From: Thermoanaerobaculia bacterium
Lineage (GTDB): Bacteria; Acidobacteriota; Thermoanaerobaculia; Multivoradales; Multivoraceae
DNA: 64,000 nucleotides
Direction: 5' to 3'
Assembly: GCA_022826745.1 (NCBI GenBank)
Contig: JAJDUI010000018.1
Location: 1 to 64,000, forward strand
In this document: in pieces, positions 60,709 to 64,000 of the stretch
Layout of the letters: each line of letters begins with the position of its first letter
Numbering within the stretch: position 1 is the stretch's first letter
Position numbers and translations under genes: made by a program
The notes under the pieces: model-generated
What the model was told of the DNA's origin: nothing
The model's database searches: none
Seen by the model: the letters and a program-made list of their open reading frames with translations, nothing else

Positions 60709-61477
60709 GCTTCAGCCGGGCGAACAGCGCGCCGCCGAAGACCACCGCGGCGATCGTGGCGGCAAGCAGCGGCGCCAGGCTCAGCGGAACTCCGCCGCCC
60801 AGGAACGCGGCCCGGTAGAGGTAGACCAGGCCGGTCAGAGGGTTCCATTCCACGAACCACTTGTAGTCAGCCGGAACGAGATGCACCGAGTAGATGATCG
60901 GCGTCAAGAAGAACCAGGCGTTCAGCACGAGGCCGGCGGCCTGCGCGGTGTCGCGGAAGTAGGCGTTCGCCGCCGCCAGGCCGAGGCCAAGTCCGAACGC
61001 CAGGGACGCCTGCAGCGGCACCGCGACGAGCAGCAGCGGCAGACTTTGCACGGAGAGCTCGCCGATCACGGCCAGGATCACGATGAACGCCACCACGCCG
61101 ACCGAGGCGTGCAGCAACGCGCCGATCACGAGCGACGCCACCAGCAACTCGGCCGGCAACCGCATCTTCTTGACCAGGTCCGCGTTGTCCGTGATTGCCG
61201 AAGCCGAACGGCTGACCCCTTCGTGAAGCGCAATCCACGGCAGCAGGCCGCAGAACAGGAAGACCGCGAAGTTCTGCGTCCGCTCGCCGTCGAGCGAGAA
61301 CCGCAGCAGGAACGAGAACACGTAGGTGAATAGCAGGAGCTGCCACAGCGGGTTCAGCAGCGACCAGACCAGCCCCAGCGCCGAACCCGCGTAGCGCGCC
61401 CGCACGTTGCGGACGACCAGCTCGCGCAGCAGGAACAGGTGCTGCCTGCGGCGGCTGAAAGTGGAGACGACCGTCAC
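60686..61477 (-). CDS. ABC-2-type polysaccharide export permease
   Basis: LRELVVRNVRARYAGSALGLVWSLLNPLWQLLLFTYVFSFLL; six hydrophobic segments. Confidence 0.85.
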   Translation of the reverse strand: MTVVSTFSRRRQHLFLLRELVVRNVRARYAGSALGLVWSLLNPLWQLLLFTYVFSFLLRFSLDGERTQNFAVFLFCGLLPWIALHEGVSRSASAITDNADLVKKMRLPAELLVASLVIGALLHASVGVVAFIVILAVIGELSVQSLPLLLVAVPLQASLAFGLGLGLAAANAYFRDTAQAAGLVLNAWFFLTPIIYSVHLVPADYKWFVEWNPLTGLVYLYRAAFLGGGVPLSLAPLLAATIAAVVFGGALFARLKHGLADEI

Positions 61478-61588
61478 CGGCCGATTATCCCCGATACGAG
61501 CCCCTGGCCGGTCAGGGCTTCCCGGACTTCACTAACTCCGCGTTCATGCCGGCATCCTCGAGTTCGGCGGCGGCGTCTTCAAGCTCAG

Positions 61589-62005
61589 TCAGTTCAGGAA
61601 GAACAGGTCGAGGGCGGCAAAGAGCCCAAGCAGCCCGCCCATGATGACCACCATTCGCCACGTCATGTCGGCGCGGAACTTCTCGAAATCGGCCCGCAGC
61701 CTGGCGTGGTCCTCCTTCATCTCCCCGCGGAGGCCGGCGATCCCGGTACGTACCTCGGCGATTTCCGTCTGCAACTCGGTACGTACCTCGGCGATGTCCG
61801 CCTTCAACTCGGCACGTACCTCGGCGATGTCCGTCTTCAACTCCGTACGTACCTCGCCGATGTCTTCCTTGGTGGCGACCCCCTGGAAGACGGCGATGCG
61901 GATCGTCTCGGTTACGGCTTCGGCCTGGGAAGTGCCCATTCCGGCCTTCTCCAGGTTGCGGACCGCCGCGAGGGTGTCGAACGTGGCGACGCTCATCTGA
62001 TTCAT
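61589..62005 (-). CDS. DUF1640-like coiled-coil protein with C-terminal TM
   Basis: Hendecad repeat TDIAEVRAELK..; TM MVVIMGGLLGLFAALDLFFLN. Confidence 0.65.
   Translation of the reverse strand: MNQMSVATFDTLAAVRNLEKAGMGTSQAEAVTETIRIAVFQGVATKEDIGEVRTELKTDIAEVRAELKADIAEVRTELQTEIAEVRTGIAGLRGEMKEDHARLRADFEKFRADMTWRMVVIMGGLLGLFAALDLFFLN
61744..61875. repeat. 33-bp tandem repeat within coiled-coil CDS (about 4 units)
   Basis: Units begin at 61744, 61777, 61810, 61843: cggtacgtacctcggcgatgtccgtcttcaact. Confidence 0.9.
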
Positions 62006-62162
62006 CGTACCGTAATGGCCGCGGGGCGCGGCTCTCCTTTCGTCCGGATGCTGGTCTGTCGCCCAAGCCGCCGCAGGAGCGGCGTCGGCGCGTGAGCAAC
62101 GCTTCTACAGACTTAGACGAAGACCGGCCCGGGAGCTTCGCGCCGTGTCGCGGAAGTCGACC

Positions 62163-62420
62163 CTAGCCGGCCAGGGGTTCCCAGGGACTGACGACATCGA
62201 CGCCCAGACTCTGGAAGTGGGAGACCCCCTCAATCCCACTCGTCGCCCTGGAAGGGAATCTCGCGCTCAGGCTCATCCTTCCGGTCGGGGAGGTCGAGTT
62301 CGAGCCCCCTGGGCACGTTCTCGACAAGCCACTGCCCGAGCGGTTTCTGCGGCGTCGAGCGCTCGGCCTTGACGGGGGGTGGTTTCCTTTCGTCGAACGT
62401 GGTCCAAGCTAGACCATGTG
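62163..62420 (-). pseudogene. Probable eroded type II toxin-antitoxin locus (antitoxin remnant plus PIN-toxin C-terminal tail)
   Basis: Minus strand: TTFDERKPPPVKAERSTPQKPLGQWLVENVPRGLELDLPDRKDEPEREIPFQGDEWD* (no ATG found) directly followed in another frame by IEGVSHFQSLGVDVVSPWEPLAG*. Confidence 0.45.
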
Positions 62421-62468
62421 TGGGCCAGGGTCAAGCTCGCAGTTGGCGACGCCCCCAGGACGCCGCGG

Positions 62469-63035
62469 TCAGCCGAACACGCGGGGCTCGAAGTCCAGCG
62501 GGTTGAGGATGCTGGCGCTGCTCCCGGTTGCCCGGATGACGAACAGGCCCTGCCGTTCCGCGTACCTGGTCACCGAAGCGTCGCTGTCGAGGTAGGCAAC
62601 GGCGCCGAGAATGCGCCTCCCCCGGTACTCCTTGCAGAAGTCCGGAAACACGGGCAGCTTGGCGAGAAACTCCGTCACGTCCTCCGAACGCAGCGTCGTC
62701 TTCACCTCCACCACGACGACCTCGCGACCGTTCACCGCCACGATGTCGATCTCGAAGTGCTCGCCGTTGCGACGGCCCCTGCGCCGCTGGTGAGTCGTCT
62801 CGACCTCGATGCCCCGTTCGTTCAGGAGCGGTACCAGATCGCCGTCGACCAGGCTCTCCATCAGTTTGCCCCACTGCGAAGTGAACAGGCCCTCCGCCTT
62901 CTTCAAGCGACGGTCCGTCTCCTTCATCTGAAGGGCCGTCTCTCGCTGCTGGCGGGCGACCTGTCGAAGGACCTCCCGAATCTCGGCGAAGGTCGGGGGA
63001 TCGTTGGCGCCCGCAACGCTGTCGGTCGTGCTCAT
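62469..63035 (-). CDS. DUF3782-like nuclease-fold protein (second paralogue)
   Basis: KETDRRLKKAEGLFTSQWGKLMESLVDGDLV and FEIDIVAVNGREVVVVEVKTTL; strong similarity to 35807-36460. Confidence 0.7.
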   Translation of the reverse strand: MSTTDSVAGANDPPTFAEIREVLRQVARQQRETALQMKETDRRLKKAEGLFTSQWGKLMESLVDGDLVPLLNERGIEVETTHQRRRGRRNGEHFEIDIVAVNGREVVVVEVKTTLRSEDVTEFLAKLPVFPDFCKEYRGRRILGAVAYLDSDASVTRYAERQGLFVIRATGSSASILNPLDFEPRVFG

Positions 63036-63185
63036 ACTGGTCTTCTTCGCCTCCTTGCAGCGAGTGCGTCGAAAGTGGTCATTGCGGGTTGAGAGCCCAG
63101 GGTTCGGGCGGGCGGCAGATCGTGGTCAGCCTACCAATGTTTGCGCCTCTATAGACCAAGACGAAAACCGGCCCAGGTTCCCTGT

Positions 63186-63968
63186 TCAGTCGGCCGGGAA
63201 TTCCAACGTCCCCACCGGCTCCGCCAGGCGAGGCAGAACGTCCGACGTGTCCGCCTGGGCCCGCACTTCCGTCTCGGTGATCCGGGATCTCGTCTGCGTG
63301 CTCGGGATCCGCCACTTCGCCGGCACCAGAACCAGACGGCGGTCGTCGACGATCGCCGCGGCCGGCACGGAGGGTTTCTGGCGGGTCGGCGACCTGCCCT
63401 CCCAGAAGGTGGCGACGGCCCCCGGCCGGCGCTCGATCACGAACCGGACGAGGCCGCGGGGCAGCGGCACGCCCGCGCCCTCGACCGCGTCCGCGAGCGC
63501 CCGCCACGTCCGCATGTCGCCCTGGACCGCCTTCGCGCAGAAGGCACTGAACGGTTGGTCCTTCAACGCCACTCCCGATCGCGCCTCCGCCTGCCGGACC
63601 GTCTCCAGGTAGGCGAACGGGTTCGGCGGGGAGCCGCTCCGCGCCCACTCCTTCTTGTCGCGCGGCGGCTGCCAGTCGCGCCAGCGCCGCGGTTGCCGCG
63701 TCCGGTGCTCCAGCCCGAGCACATGAGCCAGGACCGGCTCGACCATCGGATTGCAGAGGGCGTTCCCGTTCGCCCGCATCCCGGTGGAGGGCATCGCGAT
63801 GCCGCGGCCGGTCCGCAGGTGGCGCAGGGGCCTGGTCTCCCCGGCCCAGCGAAACGTCTCCCGCTTCCGCGGCGGGCCGACGACGGTCGCCTGGAGCGCA
63901 AGGAACCCCGTCCAGCGGTGCAGAAAGGCCCACGCCTCCTGGCCGCCTCCCAGGAGCGCGCCCAGCAC
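63186..63968 (-). CDS. Hypothetical protein, probably truncated by the window edge
   Basis: Open frame continues toward the window end (ALYTGRVYVAAVLGALLGG...); no recognised motif. Confidence 0.5.
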   Translation of the reverse strand: MLGALLGGGQEAWAFLHRWTGFLALQATVVGPPRKRETFRWAGETRPLRHLRTGRGIAMPSTGMRANGNALCNPMVEPVLAHVLGLEHRTRQPRRWRDWQPPRDKKEWARSGSPPNPFAYLETVRQAEARSGVALKDQPFSAFCAKAVQGDMRTWRALADAVEGAGVPLPRGLVRFVIERRPGAVATFWEGRSPTRQKPSVPAAAIVDDRRLVLVPAKWRIPSTQTRSRITETEVRAQADTSDVLPRLAEPVGTLEFPAD

Positions 63969-64000
63969 GGCGGCGACGTAGACACGGCCGGTATAGAGCG

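Overview
High-GC bacterial chromosomal segment, almost fully coding. Taxonomy is inferred only: the GWxTD/VWFA-type proteins and gene content suggest an Acidobacteriota-like lineage. Recognisable housekeeping genes include rsh (relA/spoT), secF-secD-yajC-tgt, lolA-like, trmB, manC, tmk-holB, moeA, fmdB-like, comF, prmC-prfA, slt-like, rsmI, mnmA, a cysteine desulfurase, maf and apgM-like. There are two two-component systems, dihydropyrimidinase plus a nitrilase-family amidase, and tRNA-Ala(GGC). A clear selenocysteine tRNA (selC) is present with a tandem copy of its 3' half. The most unusual feature is a dispersed family of modular, multi-hairpin GC-rich repeats at about 18 loci (core GGTGCGC-GGGTC-TTCT-GACCC-GC, alternate GGTGCGC-CGGCC-TTCT-GGCCG-GC). 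Stem sequences differ in a compensatory way while the TTCT/AGAA loop is kept. The elements are readable in 5 of 6 frames, and several protein-coding genes appear invaded by them (MnmA N-terminus, TrmB C-terminus, Maf N- and C-termini, and a GWxTD/VWA protein at its N-terminus and internally). Other points of interest are an in-frame UGA between a histidine kinase and its response regulator, an FAD-oxidoreductase/radical-SAM/Asn-synthase-like trio, two DUF3782-like nuclease-fold proteins, and a probable eroded toxin-antitoxin locus. No database search could be run, so family names come from motif recognition in the supplied translations.
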